A DNA stretch of 64,000 bases from Paraglaciecola sp. MB-3u-78 (GTDB lineage: Bacteria > Pseudomonadota > Gammaproteobacteria > Enterobacterales > Alteromonadaceae), in contig NZ_PJCF01000004.1 in assembly GCF_002835935.1 (NCBI RefSeq), forward strand, positions 620,001 through 684,000. The letters run 5' to 3'. Below the pieces are notes generated by a model, which saw nothing but the letters and a program-made list of their open reading frames with translations, made no database searches and had not been told where the DNA came from. Shown piece after piece: positions 19,915 to 30,330 of this stretch; within the stretch, counting starts at the first letter, position 1, and the number at the start of each line of letters is the position of its first letter. A program made the position numbers and the translations under genes.

Positions 19915-20734
19915 TTTTGTTAAAATATCGGTTGTCACAGTTGCGGTGCTAATCAGCACAATAACCTTAATCGTTTTACTTCAGCAATCTAAAACAGAAG
20001 ATGTTGCAGAAGACATTATAAGCCTTGATGGATTGCACATACCCCCATTAGATAGCAGTGTGCAAGCGGTTCCCACGTTTTCTGGTTATGCTGATGTGAC
20101 TGATAAAAAACGGGCATTCTTCGCTTATTTACAACCTGAAATTCAAAGACAAAATGCCATCGTTTTAAAAGAACGTGAGATGGTGTTTGCGTTACATGAA
20201 GTGTTCCTGAAACATCAAGCGTTTAATAAGCATCAACAACAAGTATTTAATAAATTAGCAAAAAAATACCATTTTACAAGTGATAAAAAACAATCTTTAG
20301 AGCAGACACTAGAAACCTTAATAAGAAGAGTTGATACCATACCTGAGGCCCTTATTTTGGTTCAGGCTGCGAATGAATCAGGTTGGGGAGACTCAAGGTT
20401 TGCCCAACAGGGGTACAATTTTTTTGGTCTTTGGTGTTTTAAAAAGGGCTGTGGTTTTGTACCGAAACAACGCAATGATGACGCAGTTCATGAAGTGGCA
20501 AAATTTAGAGATTTATCTCATGCGGTTATGACTTACATACGTAATCTTAATCGTCACTATGCTTATAAAGACTTACGTGTAATAAGACAAAACCTCAGAC
20601 AGGCTGACAAACCTGTTACTGCAAGAGCGTTAGCTGCAGGCCTATCAAGCTATTCTGAGCGGGGACAAGAATACATTGATGAGTTACTCAGCATGTTGCG
20701 AGTGAATAGAAAACATATGGATACAGCGGGTTGA
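19907..20734 (+). CDS. Bax-like glucosaminidase-domain protein
   Basis: From the ATG at 19907 the product has 275 residues: an N-terminal membrane anchor (VVTVAVLISTITLIVLL), a linker, then a glucosaminidase domain with the catalytic ESGWGDSRFA, GYNFFGLWCFKKGCGF and YIRNLNRHYAY. Length and motifs match E. coli Bax, a peptidoglycan-hydrolase-like protein. It would act at the periplasmic face of the inner membrane. An in-frame extension to 19850 lies inside the previous gene and is rejected. Confidence 0.85.
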   Translation: MRDFVKISVVTVAVLISTITLIVLLQQSKTEDVAEDIISLDGLHIPPLDSSVQAVPTFSGYADVTDKKRAFFAYLQPEIQRQNAIVLKEREMVFALHEVFLKHQAFNKHQQQVFNKLAKKYHFTSDKKQSLEQTLETLIRRVDTIPEALILVQAANESGWGDSRFAQQGYNFFGLWCFKKGCGFVPKQRNDDAVHEVAKFRDLSHAVMTYIRNLNRHYAYKDLRVIRQNLRQADKPVTARALAAGLSSYSERGQEYIDELLSMLRVNRKHMDTAG

Positions 20735-21366
20735 AAATAATTATATTTATAATAGGGCATTTGATTTTAAGTACCTATGCTACAGCAGATACTTTAGAAG
20801 TAGAATATTCAAGTTTTTATAGTCACGTTAAAAAACTGGATGATCCTGACACAGACGCATTAAGATTTGCCTTTGGATTTCAACATATTGCCCAGAAACG
20901 CCTTTGTCACATCATCAGTGCCAATATAGTCACGCAAAAACAAACATTGCCATTAACGGTTGAAAATAATGATCGTTTTACGGTACCCACAGATAAAATT
21001 CTTAAAATGGCTAAGGCACAGGTGATCATCGAATTAGATGACCAGGCAAATCGATGTGATATGTCAGTGCAGCTAGAGACGTTACCGAGTTTTCTGAAGA
21101 CACAATACAGCCATGATGAGTTGTTATTGTTGTTTAATCAGTATCAGGCCTTTTTTGATGAGATGGGGAGTTTCTTGGCGTTTATGATGCCTTCAGCAGA
21201 AGGTTTATCGTTTCACTTTGATGAAGAAGTAGGTTTACCTGAAAGCTTACAACCCTTAATGAATAAAGAGGGAGCGTTAGCTTTGAGCAAGACATGGCTA
21301 ATGCAAGCCAAGGGACTAGAATTACCTTATAAACCGTTACGCATAACCGCTATTGTTGAAAAATAA
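20731..21366 (+). CDS. Secreted DUF2987-like protein
   Basis: The 211-residue protein has a signal peptide (IIIFIIGHLILSTYATA) and a body with two conserved-looking cysteines (RLCHII, NRCDM). The start is TTG overlapping the bax-like stop as TTGA, a form that suggests translational coupling. It resembles the gammaproteobacterial DUF2987 family, of unknown function. It closes the three-gene operon beginning at 19147. Confidence 0.65.
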   Translation: MKIIIFIIGHLILSTYATADTLEVEYSSFYSHVKKLDDPDTDALRFAFGFQHIAQKRLCHIISANIVTQKQTLPLTVENNDRFTVPTDKILKMAKAQVIIELDDQANRCDMSVQLETLPSFLKTQYSHDELLLLFNQYQAFFDEMGSFLAFMMPSAEGLSFHFDEEVGLPESLQPLMNKEGALALSKTWLMQAKGLELPYKPLRITAIVEK

Positions 21367-21432
21367 ATAATTGAAGTGATGTATCTATGCAGGGACGGTG
21401 AATTTACCCCTGCATAGGTTCATTAAATACTA

Positions 21433-21984
21433 TTACATTATCCTTGAGAATAAACGTCTACTTCCACCTGTACTGCGACCGCGACGCATTTGAGAACGAA
21501 GCTCCGTTCTTTTGCTAGTTAACCAACTGTCTCTATTCACATTCGCTTCGGCGCCTCTGCGGTTTTCTTCAGTGGTTCGGTATTTACAAAATTGTTTATA
21601 AGCCGATAAATCTTGTGACAACTCTTGAATAACCAATTCGATCATGATGGCATCATCCACATAACCTAAACCTGGAATGTTGTCAGGAACTAAATCCTCT
21701 GGTTCACTAAAATAGGCAAGGGAAGTTAAAATTTCATTTTTTTCATCTTCTGGCATTTGCCATTCAGGATCTTCCAAAGCTGATATAAGGGTTTCTAGAG
21801 ATTCCATTCTGTGTTTTACAAAATCAGGCAAATTAGCCTGTTCCATTTCCGCACAGACGGCACGTGCTTTCTTTAATACTTCAGCCGGTGGATATTCACT
21901 GGCCTTTTCCATAGCGGCTTTCATCATGGAACGAAAATGATCTAAATCACTGTCAGAAAGTTCGAAACTAATTTGAATTGGCAT
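21433..21984 (-). CDS. DUF1232/YkvA-like protein
   Basis: The ATG at 21984 follows AAGGA at good spacing and gives 183 residues; an upstream in-frame start at 22020 adds 12 and lacks a ribosome site. The segment AYFSEPEDLVPDNIPGLGYVDDAIMI is the DUF1232 motif. The C-terminus is arginine- and glycine-rich, which may contact nucleic acid or membrane. The function is unknown. Confidence 0.75.
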   Translation of the reverse strand: MPIQISFELSDSDLDHFRSMMKAAMEKASEYPPAEVLKKARAVCAEMEQANLPDFVKHRMESLETLISALEDPEWQMPEDEKNEILTSLAYFSEPEDLVPDNIPGLGYVDDAIMIELVIQELSQDLSAYKQFCKYRTTEENRRGAEANVNRDSWLTSKRTELRSQMRRGRSTGGSRRLFSRIM

Positions 21985-22067
21985 GTTGGCATTCCTTGTT
22001 TTGTTGTTAGATTGATACATTAAAGAGCAGTCGAGGGTCTGTCAATTATACTGTTCAAATAACACAT

Positions 22068-23090
22068 TTAATCAGTACCTAATTGATACTTAATTTGGTC
22101 TGAAATTCTATGAACACTCGCACGACCATGTTCAATGAGTTCTTTTGCTCGATAAAATTCCATCATGCCGAAATCTCGAAGTTGCGGTTCAATTAGAATG
22201 TCAGGTGGATCGCCAGCTAGGCGAGAGCGTGTGACTCTTGCAGATAGAATATCTAATGAACCTGACATAGCATTGATAATAGATGGGGCAGGAGGTACAG
22301 CAATATGATCCGCACTCAATATATCTGCTCCTTTTGGTTGTTCGACATTGGCAGATTCAAGTATCTCTAAACATTCTTTAGTCAAACATTCTTGGTCTGT
22401 ATTTAAGTTTTGTGCAGTTGGTTTAGGGGGATCTCCATCCTTATGAAACCATTGTTGGATTTGTTGCTGACTACGTTTAAAAAAATCTGATGTCTTTTTT
22501 TGGTTATTCCCATGATCAATCGGATTAGCGACTAGAGATTGTGGTCTAAAGTCTGCACTTAAATTAACCGCAATCACAACATCAGCCCCTAACAATCTGC
22601 ACATATTAACAGGCACAGGGTTGACTACCCCCCCATCAACTAACCATCTATTCTCAAATAAAAGCGGCGGAAACAAGCCAGGAATAGCACAGGACGCTTT
22701 AACGGCTTCAATCACAGAACCACTCATAAAATTAACTTCTCGGCCACTGTATAAGTCAGTAGCAACTGCTGCAAAAGGTTTATTTAACTCTTCAAAGGTT
22801 TCAAAACTAAAATTATCTTGCAGTGCTTTAAATACTTTTAGGCCACTCACTAGACCCCCTTTATAAAAACCGACCCCCATCAAAGCAAACACCTGCCAAT
22901 CTGTTAGGCTTTCAACCCACTCTGATAAGGCTGGCAACTTTCCTGAGGCGTAAGCTGCTCCTACATAGGAGCCGATAGAGCACCCCGAAACTACATCTAT
23001 CTCGATACCCATTTCTTCGAGAGCTTGGATCACCCCAATATGCGCCCATCCTCGTGCGGCACCACAACCTAATGCTAATCCGATTTTCAT
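22068..23090 (-). CDS. Patatin-like phospholipase, RssA-like
   Basis: The 340-residue protein has the oxyanion motif GCGAARGWAHIG at residues 8-19, the nucleophile elbow GCSIGS and the catalytic aspartate in VDGGV, so the Ser-Asp dyad is complete. It is a predicted cytoplasmic or membrane-associated lipid acyl hydrolase. A proline- and glutamine-rich insertion of about 70 residues (around 205-270) separates the core from a conserved C-terminus. It lies 18 bases after ttcA and may be cotranscribed. Confidence 0.85.
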   Translation of the reverse strand: MKIGLALGCGAARGWAHIGVIQALEEMGIEIDVVSGCSIGSYVGAAYASGKLPALSEWVESLTDWQVFALMGVGFYKGGLVSGLKVFKALQDNFSFETFEELNKPFAAVATDLYSGREVNFMSGSVIEAVKASCAIPGLFPPLLFENRWLVDGGVVNPVPVNMCRLLGADVVIAVNLSADFRPQSLVANPIDHGNNQKKTSDFFKRSQQQIQQWFHKDGDPPKPTAQNLNTDQECLTKECLEILESANVEQPKGADILSADHIAVPPAPSIINAMSGSLDILSARVTRSRLAGDPPDILIEPQLRDFGMMEFYRAKELIEHGRASVHRISDQIKYQLGTD

Positions 23091-23108
23091 ATGTTTATTC
23101 TTTTAATC

Positions 23109-24020
23109 CTAAATGTTGGTTATAACAAGTGATGCTACTTTTCCCAACTTGGTCGTTTCGGGTGAAGTCAGTTCGGGAGGATCAAAACCTATGTCACCAT
23201 TTTTGAATGGTGTTGATTGGGTTTTTAAATCCACGAAATCAAATTGAGTGTTGTCTGCTAAGTGTGAAGGCACCACATTTTGTAACGCTTTTGACATAGA
23301 CTCTATTCTGCCGGGAAAACGCTGTTGCCAATCTTGCAACATGCTTTTAATGACTTTTCTTTGGAGGTTTTCTTGTGAGCCACAGAGATTGCATGGAATA
23401 ATGGGAAATTTAAGATGCTGGGAATAAAGTACGATATCTTGTTCAGCGCAATAAGCCAGAGGTCGAATGACCATTTGCTTACCATCATCACTGACTAATT
23501 TAGGCGGCATAGATTTTAGCTGACCACCATTAAACATGTTCAGAAAAAGAGTCTCCAACATATCATCCCTATGATGTCCCAGTGCAATTTTAGTCGCTTT
23601 TAAACGAGTGGCGGTGTTGTATAGAATTCCTCGGCGCAGCCTGGAACAAAGTGCACAGGTTGTTTTACCTTCAGGCACTTTATCAATCACGATTGAATAA
23701 GTGTCTTCTTCAACCACCTCAAAATCCACACCAAGCTGGGTCAGGTATTCTGGCAATACATGTTCTGGAAATCCAGGTTGTTTCTGATCAAGATTGACTA
23801 CAATAAGACTAAAAGAAATGGGTGCTACTTTTTGCATATGTAGCAACATATCCAACATAGTGTAGCTATCCTTGCCGCCAGATAAGCAGACCATTACTTT
23901 GTCGCCATCTTCAATCATATTAAAATCAGCTATCGCTTTACCAGTATTATGTCTGATGCGTTTTTGTAATTTATCGAAGCTTCGGGTGTTTTTTTGTTTA
24001 ATGCTGGATAATTGATTCAT
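23109..24020 (-). CDS. ttcA: tRNA 2-thiocytidine synthetase TtcA
   Basis: The 303-residue protein has the PP-loop SGGKDS at about residues 49-54 and the two CxxC pairs CALC and CNLC that hold the iron-sulfur cluster. TtcA thiolates cytidine 32 of certain tRNAs, using ATP. Length and motif order match the family. The final 40 residues are variable. Confidence 0.95.
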   Translation of the reverse strand: MNQLSSIKQKNTRSFDKLQKRIRHNTGKAIADFNMIEDGDKVMVCLSGGKDSYTMLDMLLHMQKVAPISFSLIVVNLDQKQPGFPEHVLPEYLTQLGVDFEVVEEDTYSIVIDKVPEGKTTCALCSRLRRGILYNTATRLKATKIALGHHRDDMLETLFLNMFNGGQLKSMPPKLVSDDGKQMVIRPLAYCAEQDIVLYSQHLKFPIIPCNLCGSQENLQRKVIKSMLQDWQQRFPGRIESMSKALQNVVPSHLADNTQFDFVDLKTQSTPFKNGDIGFDPPELTSPETTKLGKVASLVITNI

Positions 24021-24134
24021 GAATATGGCTTATATTTTATAGACTAAAAAGGTTGCCTCAGGTGGCGGGGTAATTATACTGGAAAATTTCCTTCTTTCTA
24101 AACTAAACCTTTGTTTAATGGATATGTTGTTTTT

Positions 24135-24818
24135 ATGTCTTATAGTTTATCAATAAAAAATCTGTTTTTTACTTGGTCAAAACAAACTGAATTTGCTCTG
24201 AGGATAGCTAATTGGCAGGTTGAAACAGGGAACAATGTATTTTTATATGGTCGTTCAGGTGAAGGTAAGTCTACACTGTTGAATTTAATTTCTGGCATTG
24301 AAAATCGTTACACAGGCAACATTCAAGTCTTAGGACAAGACATGGCCAAGTTAAGCCAAAGGCAAAAAGATACTTTCAGAGCGAATAATATTGGCATCAT
24401 ATTTCAACAGTTCAATTTATTGCCTTATTTATCTGCAGAACAAAACATACTCTTGGCTCAGCGATTTAAGAGTGTGAATAAGTCACCCCATGCAGATCAA
24501 TTAGCTGCAATATGTGAACGCTTAGAATTAAGTCGAAATTTACTTAAGCGAAAAGCAATTGAGCTAAGTGTCGGTCAACAACAACGTGTAGCCGTTGCTC
24601 GGGCATTGTTTGCAACACCTGCGCTTATTATTGCCGATGAGCCCACCTCGGCGTTAGATACTCAAACCAGGGAACAATTTATTCAGCTACTTTTAGACTG
24701 CGCTCAAACCTCAACTGTTGTATTTGTGAGTCACGATATGTCTTTAGCGTCACACTTTGATCAACAATTGGCTCTAGCAGATTTACAGCAATCAAGGAGT
24801 GAGGGTGATGCTGCTTAA
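24135..24818 (+). CDS. ABC transporter ATP-binding protein, LolD/MacB type
   Basis: From the ATG at 24135 the protein has 227 residues with Walker A GRSGEGKST, the Q-loop, signature LSVGQQQR, Walker B LIIADEP and the H-loop SHDMS. It pairs with the overlapping permease gene. An in-frame TTG at 24111 would add eight residues. The divergent neighbour is ttcA. Confidence 0.9.
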   Translation: MSYSLSIKNLFFTWSKQTEFALRIANWQVETGNNVFLYGRSGEGKSTLLNLISGIENRYTGNIQVLGQDMAKLSQRQKDTFRANNIGIIFQQFNLLPYLSAEQNILLAQRFKSVNKSPHADQLAAICERLELSRNLLKRKAIELSVGQQQRVAVARALFATPALIIADEPTSALDTQTREQFIQLLLDCAQTSTVVFVSHDMSLASHFDQQLALADLQQSRSEGDAA

Positions 24819-26040
24819 ATTAGTTCTGGCGAGTCTATGGTCCCGTCGGGTTATGGCTATTCTGACCTGTACCTCAATTGGCATAAGTATGTTGGTGCTT
24901 ATCGGTGTTGAGCATCTGCGTGCTGAAGTAAAGAACAACTTTGAACGCACTGTATCAGGGGTCGATTTGATTGTTGGCAGTCGTACCAGTGGGATTAATT
25001 TATTGTTGTTTTCGGTGTTTAAAATTGGTAACCCTAGCAACAATATACAATGGAAAACGTACCAAGATATTGTTAATAGAAACCAAGTGGCTTGGTCGGT
25101 ACCGCTTTCGATGGGAGACTCTCATCAAGGGTTTTCTGTGATCGGCACTACAAATGACTATTTCAAATATTTTAAGTATGGCGACAAACAACATATTTCC
25201 TTTGTACAAGGTGAGTCTTTTAAACGGTTATATGAAGTGGTATTAGGCGCAGATGTCGCTAAGAGTCTGGGTTATAACATTAATCAATCGTTAGTCATGT
25301 CCCATGGCACAGGTAAAGTCAGCTTTACCCATCATGACAATCATCCATTTAGAGTGGTAGGTATATTAAAGTCCACAGGCACACCAGCTGATCAATCTTT
25401 GTATATTCCCTTACAAAGCATCGATATCCTTCATCAAACACAACACATTCATGATGAATTGTTAACAGAAGTGCCTTTAGGTCAAAAATATCAACCACAG
25501 CTCAGTGCATTTTTGCTTGGCAGTAAAAGTAAAATAGCCGTTTTACGATTGCAGCGTGATATTAACCAATATAAACAAGAGCCTCTTAGTGCAATTCTAC
25601 CGGCTTTGGCTCTTCGAGAGCTTTGGAAAATAGTTGGCGCAGTCGAAATTAGCTTGAGGGTTATTTCATGGCTAATATTAGCTACGGCGCTTATTTGTAT
25701 GACAACCATGCTATTGGCTTCAATGAAAGAAAGGGAAAGGGAACTAGCAGTGCTACGGGCTTTGGGTGCTAAGGCACATATCATTATTTTACTGATTGGC
25801 ACTGAGGCCTTATTACTTACATTACTAGGGTCATTGGCAGGTTACCTGTTAGTCACTGTGGGGTTATTTCTGGGCCAACCTTTACTTGAACATCATTTTG
25901 CTTTGTATATCAGCCCATATGTGGATCTGACCTCTGTAGGACGATTTTTCTTAATAGCCGCATGCGCGGCTATTTTGTTGTCTTTTATCCCAGCAGTATC
26001 GGCTTATAAAAAGTCATTACTCAGTGGCCTCAAGCAATAG
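24808..26040 (+). CDS. FtsX-family ABC permease
   Basis: The 410-residue protein has one N-terminal membrane helix, a periplasmic domain of about 220 residues and three C-terminal helices, the FtsX/MacB topology. ATG at 24808 has AAGGAG eight bases upstream inside the ATPase gene and overlaps it by 11 bases. The motif ERERELAVLRALGAKA is typical of FtsX coupling helices. The transported substrate is unknown; lipoprotein or peptide export is usual for this type. No periplasmic adaptor is adjacent. Confidence 0.9.
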   Translation: MLLKLVLASLWSRRVMAILTCTSIGISMLVLIGVEHLRAEVKNNFERTVSGVDLIVGSRTSGINLLLFSVFKIGNPSNNIQWKTYQDIVNRNQVAWSVPLSMGDSHQGFSVIGTTNDYFKYFKYGDKQHISFVQGESFKRLYEVVLGADVAKSLGYNINQSLVMSHGTGKVSFTHHDNHPFRVVGILKSTGTPADQSLYIPLQSIDILHQTQHIHDELLTEVPLGQKYQPQLSAFLLGSKSKIAVLRLQRDINQYKQEPLSAILPALALRELWKIVGAVEISLRVISWLILATALICMTTMLLASMKERERELAVLRALGAKAHIIILLIGTEALLLTLLGSLAGYLLVTVGLFLGQPLLEHHFALYISPYVDLTSVGRFFLIAACAAILLSFIPAVSAYKKSLLSGLKQ

Positions 26041-26057
26041 GCTCTATTGGTAAATGC

Positions 26058-26987
26058 CTAACATTTGACGGGGGATACAAAACCATCAGGTTTAATCGCT
26101 AATACGTCACAATTAAGCTTATCAATCACATGTTCTGCAGTGTTACCTATCAGCGCGGCAGAAATACCTTGCCTGCCAACTGTGCCAAGCACCACTAATT
26201 CTGCATCCAGTTGTTTAGCGTATTTTGGGATCACGTCCTCTGGCAAACCAATATCCACATGACAATGTTCTTTACTTATATGATGTCTAGTAGCGTGAAT
26301 TTGCATAAAGTGTTCATGATGCTGCTTAGCTGACTCATCGTAAGTTGTGGGATCAAACTCAGGAATTTCGATGACAATATTGGCGGGTGTGCCAGGATAG
26401 GTATTTACTAAGTGGACATTTGAAGATAATAACTTAGCAAAATGTAATGCTTGTTTAGTAATTTCTTCATTTAATGAAATGTGCTCTTCGACATCCACTC
26501 CAACGTTAATTGCGGCAATAATTTGACCTCCTAAGGGCCAGTCATGCTCTTTTACCAACAATACAGGAACAGGTGCTTTGCGCATGATATGCCAGTCGGT
26601 TGGAGTGAAAATAACGGATTTTAATGAATCGTGTTCTTTTGTCCCTTTAACAACTAAATCGTAGCCTTTATCTATGACTTCATAAATGATGCTTTCATAA
26701 GGTCTATTATGCCAAACGATTTTTACATCGATGCTCACGCCTTGGGTACTGAATTGTTCTGAAACTAAATTAACTAACCAGTCAGTTCTATCATCTATAA
26801 CGGCCTGTCGCATATTTTCACGTTCGTCCATCGACAACATGGTGGTCATTTCATATGAAAAGTCATAGATAGTTAAGAATGCTGTAATACTGGCGCCATT
26901 AATCTTGGCTATTTCAATGGCTCTGGCCAGTGATTTTTGAGTAGGAAGTTCTGGCTCTATAACGGCTAATATTTTTTGATAATTCAT
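26058..26987 (-). CDS. uspE: Universal stress protein E
   Basis: The 309-residue protein has two tandem Usp domains (about 1-150 and 155-309). The second carries VVLGTVGRQGISAALIGNTAEHV, an ATP-binding-type loop. Length and start MNYQKILAVIEPE match UspE. In related genomes uspE lies next to fnr/etrA and the cbb3 genes; here fnr is absent from that slot. AAGG precedes the ATG. Confidence 0.9.
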   Translation of the reverse strand: MNYQKILAVIEPELPTQKSLARAIEIAKINGASITAFLTIYDFSYEMTTMLSMDERENMRQAVIDDRTDWLVNLVSEQFSTQGVSIDVKIVWHNRPYESIIYEVIDKGYDLVVKGTKEHDSLKSVIFTPTDWHIMRKAPVPVLLVKEHDWPLGGQIIAAINVGVDVEEHISLNEEITKQALHFAKLLSSNVHLVNTYPGTPANIVIEIPEFDPTTYDESAKQHHEHFMQIHATRHHISKEHCHVDIGLPEDVIPKYAKQLDAELVVLGTVGRQGISAALIGNTAEHVIDKLNCDVLAIKPDGFVSPVKC

Positions 26988-27085
26988 ACCGGACCTTTAT
27001 ATAAAAATAGCGAATAAGAAGTTAACTAAGCTTATGAAATTATTTAAGATTATTCCAGTTGTAATACAGTAAAAACGCTGCGGTT

Positions 27086-27757
27086 TTATTGAATTGAAGC
27101 AGAGATGGCTTGGAATAATTGGTTTATAGCGAATACCATTAATAATAAACCCATTACTACTTTTGCTTTAGGGTTCTGCATTAATTGTTGAATTTTGTTG
27201 AACCCGGTAGCCATTAATATCATTATCGGCAAAGTGCCTAGACCAAAACCAGCCATAATGATGGCTCCTTGTAACGCAGAACCGCTTGCCAGAGACCAGG
27301 TAAGTACCGAATAAACCAATCCACAGGGTAACCATCCCCAAATCATGCCATAGGGTAGGGCGTGTAATGGGCTTTTAAAAGGTAATAACTTTTTTGACCA
27401 AGGGCGAATACATTGCCAAAACTTGCTACCAAGTCTTTCAATGTTGCTAAGACCTTGCCACCAACCCGCAACATATAGGCCTAACAAAAACAGAAAAACC
27501 CCGCTAACAAACTGCAAGATTACAATACCCTGATTGATTTGTTGAGAAAATAAATATCCAGCCCAGCCCGTAAGAGAGCCAGCAATAATGTAGCTTATAA
27601 TCCGACCAAAATTGTAAGCTAAAGTATAAGGTAATAGTGCTGAATTTTTAGGCACCGCGTAAGTAAAAGCACCCACTATTCCTCCGCACATCCCTACGCA
27701 GTGAACCCCACCGGCTAAACCAATTAGGAAAGCTGAAAAAAAACTTAAGTCATTCAT
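27086..27757 (-). CDS. DsbD_2/TauE-like membrane protein of the cbb3 assembly cluster
   Basis: From the ATG at 27757 this is a 223-residue, six-helix protein with the characteristic GLAGGVHCVGMCGGIVGAF near its N-terminus. The family is found at the end of ccoGHIS clusters and is thought to help oxidase assembly or metal handling. It overlaps ccoS by eight bases. Its exact substrate is not known. Confidence 0.8.
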   Translation of the reverse strand: MNDLSFFSAFLIGLAGGVHCVGMCGGIVGAFTYAVPKNSALLPYTLAYNFGRIISYIIAGSLTGWAGYLFSQQINQGIVILQFVSGVFLFLLGLYVAGWWQGLSNIERLGSKFWQCIRPWSKKLLPFKSPLHALPYGMIWGWLPCGLVYSVLTWSLASGSALQGAIIMAGFGLGTLPIMILMATGFNKIQQLMQNPKAKVVMGLLLMVFAINQLFQAISASIQ

Positions 27758-27941
27758 CACTTTTGTTTGGATCGGGTTGTGGTTTTGATGGTTTTTTAGG
27801 TAGGTCATCATCGAACAAAATACTGCTTCCGTGACGTTCTAAATCCTCAAATTGATTGGATTTAACTGCCCAAAAAAACACACCTATCGCGATACTCACT
27901 AGTAATATGGCGAGTGGGATCAAAACATAAATGCTGCTCAA
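27750..27941 (-). CDS. ccoS: cbb3 oxidase assembly protein CcoS
   Basis: This 63-residue protein has one membrane helix (IYVLIPLAILLVSIAIGVFFW) and the tail FEDLERHGSSILFDDD typical of CcoS. The start is TTG at 27941 with GAGAG upstream; a longer frame to 28028 overlaps ccoI and has no family similarity. CcoS is needed to insert cofactors into cbb3 oxidase. It lies between ccoI and the DsbD_2-like gene. Confidence 0.9.
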   Translation of the reverse strand: MSSIYVLIPLAILLVSIAIGVFFWAVKSNQFEDLERHGSSILFDDDLPKKPSKPQPDPNKSDE

Positions 27942-27955
27942 AAGTAGGCTCTCTT

Positions 27956-30325
27956 TTATTTTAGAAGTCGAGTGGAATTTACCACTACTATTAAAGAACT
28001 CAGGGACATACCCAATACTGCCATCCAAGGGCTAAGTAAACCCATAACAGCCAAGGGTAATATTAATAAATTATATCCTATCGCCCAGCCGATATTTTGT
28101 TTGATTTTAGTTTTACATCTTGCCGCTATACTAAATATTGTTTGTAGCTTAACCAGTTCGTTATCGAGTAACACGATATCTGCAGATGATTTAGCTAAAT
28201 CTGAGCCTGCTCCTAAAGTAATAGATACATCAGCTTGAGCTAATACTGGACCATCGTTGATCCCATCTCCAACCATCAATACCACATGATTATTGCTCTG
28301 AGCGTCTTTAATCGTTTGTAATTTATCTTTTGGGCTTTGTTCAGCTAACCAATTATTAATGCCTAACTCTGCGGCAACAGATTTCACTATAGGTGCAATA
28401 TCACCACTAATTAAATTAACGTTGTAGGGTTTTAGTGCGTTTATTAATGCAGTACCCTTGGGCCTAAGTTTGTCGGTTAATAAAAAACCACAAAGTAATC
28501 CATTGTCTGACTGCAGAAAAACATTACAAGCAGACATACTATTTGGGACCGGAATATCCATAAAGCTAGCCGCTCCTAGTTTATAAAAAATACCTTCTAT
28601 TATGCCACTTACACCTTTACCCATTTCACTTTGAAAATCAGTTACTGTGAATGGGCTCTCATAAAGACTAAATGCCCGAGCAATAGGATGAGATGAATAC
28701 TGTTCTATGCTTGCCGCTATTTCAAGATAATCACTATCAGGTTGTTTACTTGGGTTAATGCACTGAGTGATAGTGAATTTTCCTTCCGTTAAAGTCCCAG
28801 TTTTATCTAAACCAATCCAGTCCACTAACGTAATTTGCTCTAACGCATCGCCTCGCTTTAATAACACACCTTTGCTGTTTAAATTAGCAATAGCACAAGA
28901 TAAGGCGGAAGGTGTGGCCAGTCCTAAAGCACAGGGGCAAGTAGCAATTAATACCGCGACCATTACCCAAAGCGCCTGAGAAGAGTCGATTTGTTGCCAC
29001 ACTACATAACTAATACATGAAATCAGTAACACCACGACAACAAAATATTGTGAGAACCGATCTGCTAAACTAGCAATCCTTGGCTTAGTACTCATGGCTT
29101 GAGTCTGTAACTTACTAATTTGATTAAGAGTAGAATGTTGCAAGCTTGCTGTAACCCTCACAGTCAAGGTACCTAATTGATTTAAGCTACCCGCTAAAAC
29201 TTGATCTCCGGTGTATTTACTAATCAAATCAAACTCTCCCGTTAACATAGCCTGATCAAGTTGACCTTGTCCTTGGATAATAATCCCATCTACAGGGACC
29301 AATTCACCAGCTTTAACTAAAACGAGTTGCTGTACCTTTAAGGATTTAGCCAACACTGGCGTGAGTACATCACCCTCAATCAAAGTGGCAGTAGTGGGCA
29401 TATACTCGAGCATATTGGCTGATGCCTGGGCTGCTTTATAGCGAGCACTATGTTCAAGATACCGGCTAACCAGTAGTAAAAATACAAACATACATAACGA
29501 TTCAAAATACGTTTGCCCAGTATTTTGTGCAGTGGCAAACACCCCTGATATATAAGTAATGCCTAAGGCCAAAACAATAGGCACATCCATATTAAAGGTG
29601 TGAGCACGTAATCCTCGAATGGCACTGGTATAAAATTCTGAGGCTGAGTAGACGATAACCGGAGTGGTCAATAACAAACTAATCCAATTAAAGTATTGCT
29701 TAGTTTGAGGGTCTATATGGCCAAACAAATCAAAAAACGCGCCTACGTTTAACATCATGACTTGCATCGTCATTAAACCAGCTAAGCCTAGTCGTTTTAG
29801 AAAGGCTTTGTTTTCCTGCCTGAATGTAGCTTCATGTTGTTCGGGTTGAAAAGGTTTCGCGTGATAACCTATTTTATCAATATGGCTCAATATTTGGCTA
29901 AGTTTTAGTTGCTGATTATTCCAGGTTACGCTTGCACGTCTGGCAGAAACATTAACACCGACTTTCATGATCCCGTTTAATTTAGCCAGTTGTTTTTCGA
30001 TTAGCCAACCACATGCCGCACAATTAATACCGCTAATGGTTAATTGAATTTCGCTTGCGTCATCCTGACTTTCAACAAATTCTTGCAATATACTATCGTC
30101 ATCAAATACTTTAAGTTTTTGTAACAACTCATCTTCGTTTTCTGAGGCCTTTTCTGCAAATTCACTTCGATAGTGATAATAATCTTCCAAACCATTATTC
30201 ACTATTGCATCTGCCACGGCGCAACAGCCAGGACAACAAAAGGATTGCCGTTTTCCCAGTACGTTAGTGTGATAGTTATGTTGTGGGGCTACATGCAAAC
30301 CACAATGAAAACACTTAACCAGCAT
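27956..30325 (-). CDS. ccoI: Copper-transporting P-type ATPase CcoI
   Basis: The 789-residue protein has an N-terminal cysteine domain (CFHCG, CCPGCC), a heavy-metal-associated domain with CAAC, eight membrane helices, the CPC transport motif, the phosphorylation site DKTGTLTEG and the GDGINDGP hinge. CcoI/FixI supplies copper for the cbb3 active site. It starts five bases after ccoH, so the two are one transcript. Confidence 0.95.
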   Translation of the reverse strand: MLVKCFHCGLHVAPQHNYHTNVLGKRQSFCCPGCCAVADAIVNNGLEDYYHYRSEFAEKASENEDELLQKLKVFDDDSILQEFVESQDDASEIQLTISGINCAACGWLIEKQLAKLNGIMKVGVNVSARRASVTWNNQQLKLSQILSHIDKIGYHAKPFQPEQHEATFRQENKAFLKRLGLAGLMTMQVMMLNVGAFFDLFGHIDPQTKQYFNWISLLLTTPVIVYSASEFYTSAIRGLRAHTFNMDVPIVLALGITYISGVFATAQNTGQTYFESLCMFVFLLLVSRYLEHSARYKAAQASANMLEYMPTTATLIEGDVLTPVLAKSLKVQQLVLVKAGELVPVDGIIIQGQGQLDQAMLTGEFDLISKYTGDQVLAGSLNQLGTLTVRVTASLQHSTLNQISKLQTQAMSTKPRIASLADRFSQYFVVVVLLISCISYVVWQQIDSSQALWVMVAVLIATCPCALGLATPSALSCAIANLNSKGVLLKRGDALEQITLVDWIGLDKTGTLTEGKFTITQCINPSKQPDSDYLEIAASIEQYSSHPIARAFSLYESPFTVTDFQSEMGKGVSGIIEGIFYKLGAASFMDIPVPNSMSACNVFLQSDNGLLCGFLLTDKLRPKGTALINALKPYNVNLISGDIAPIVKSVAAELGINNWLAEQSPKDKLQTIKDAQSNNHVVLMVGDGINDGPVLAQADVSITLGAGSDLAKSSADIVLLDNELVKLQTIFSIAARCKTKIKQNIGWAIGYNLLILPLAVMGLLSPWMAVLGMSLSSLIVVVNSTRLLK

Positions 30326-30330
30326 TGTGA

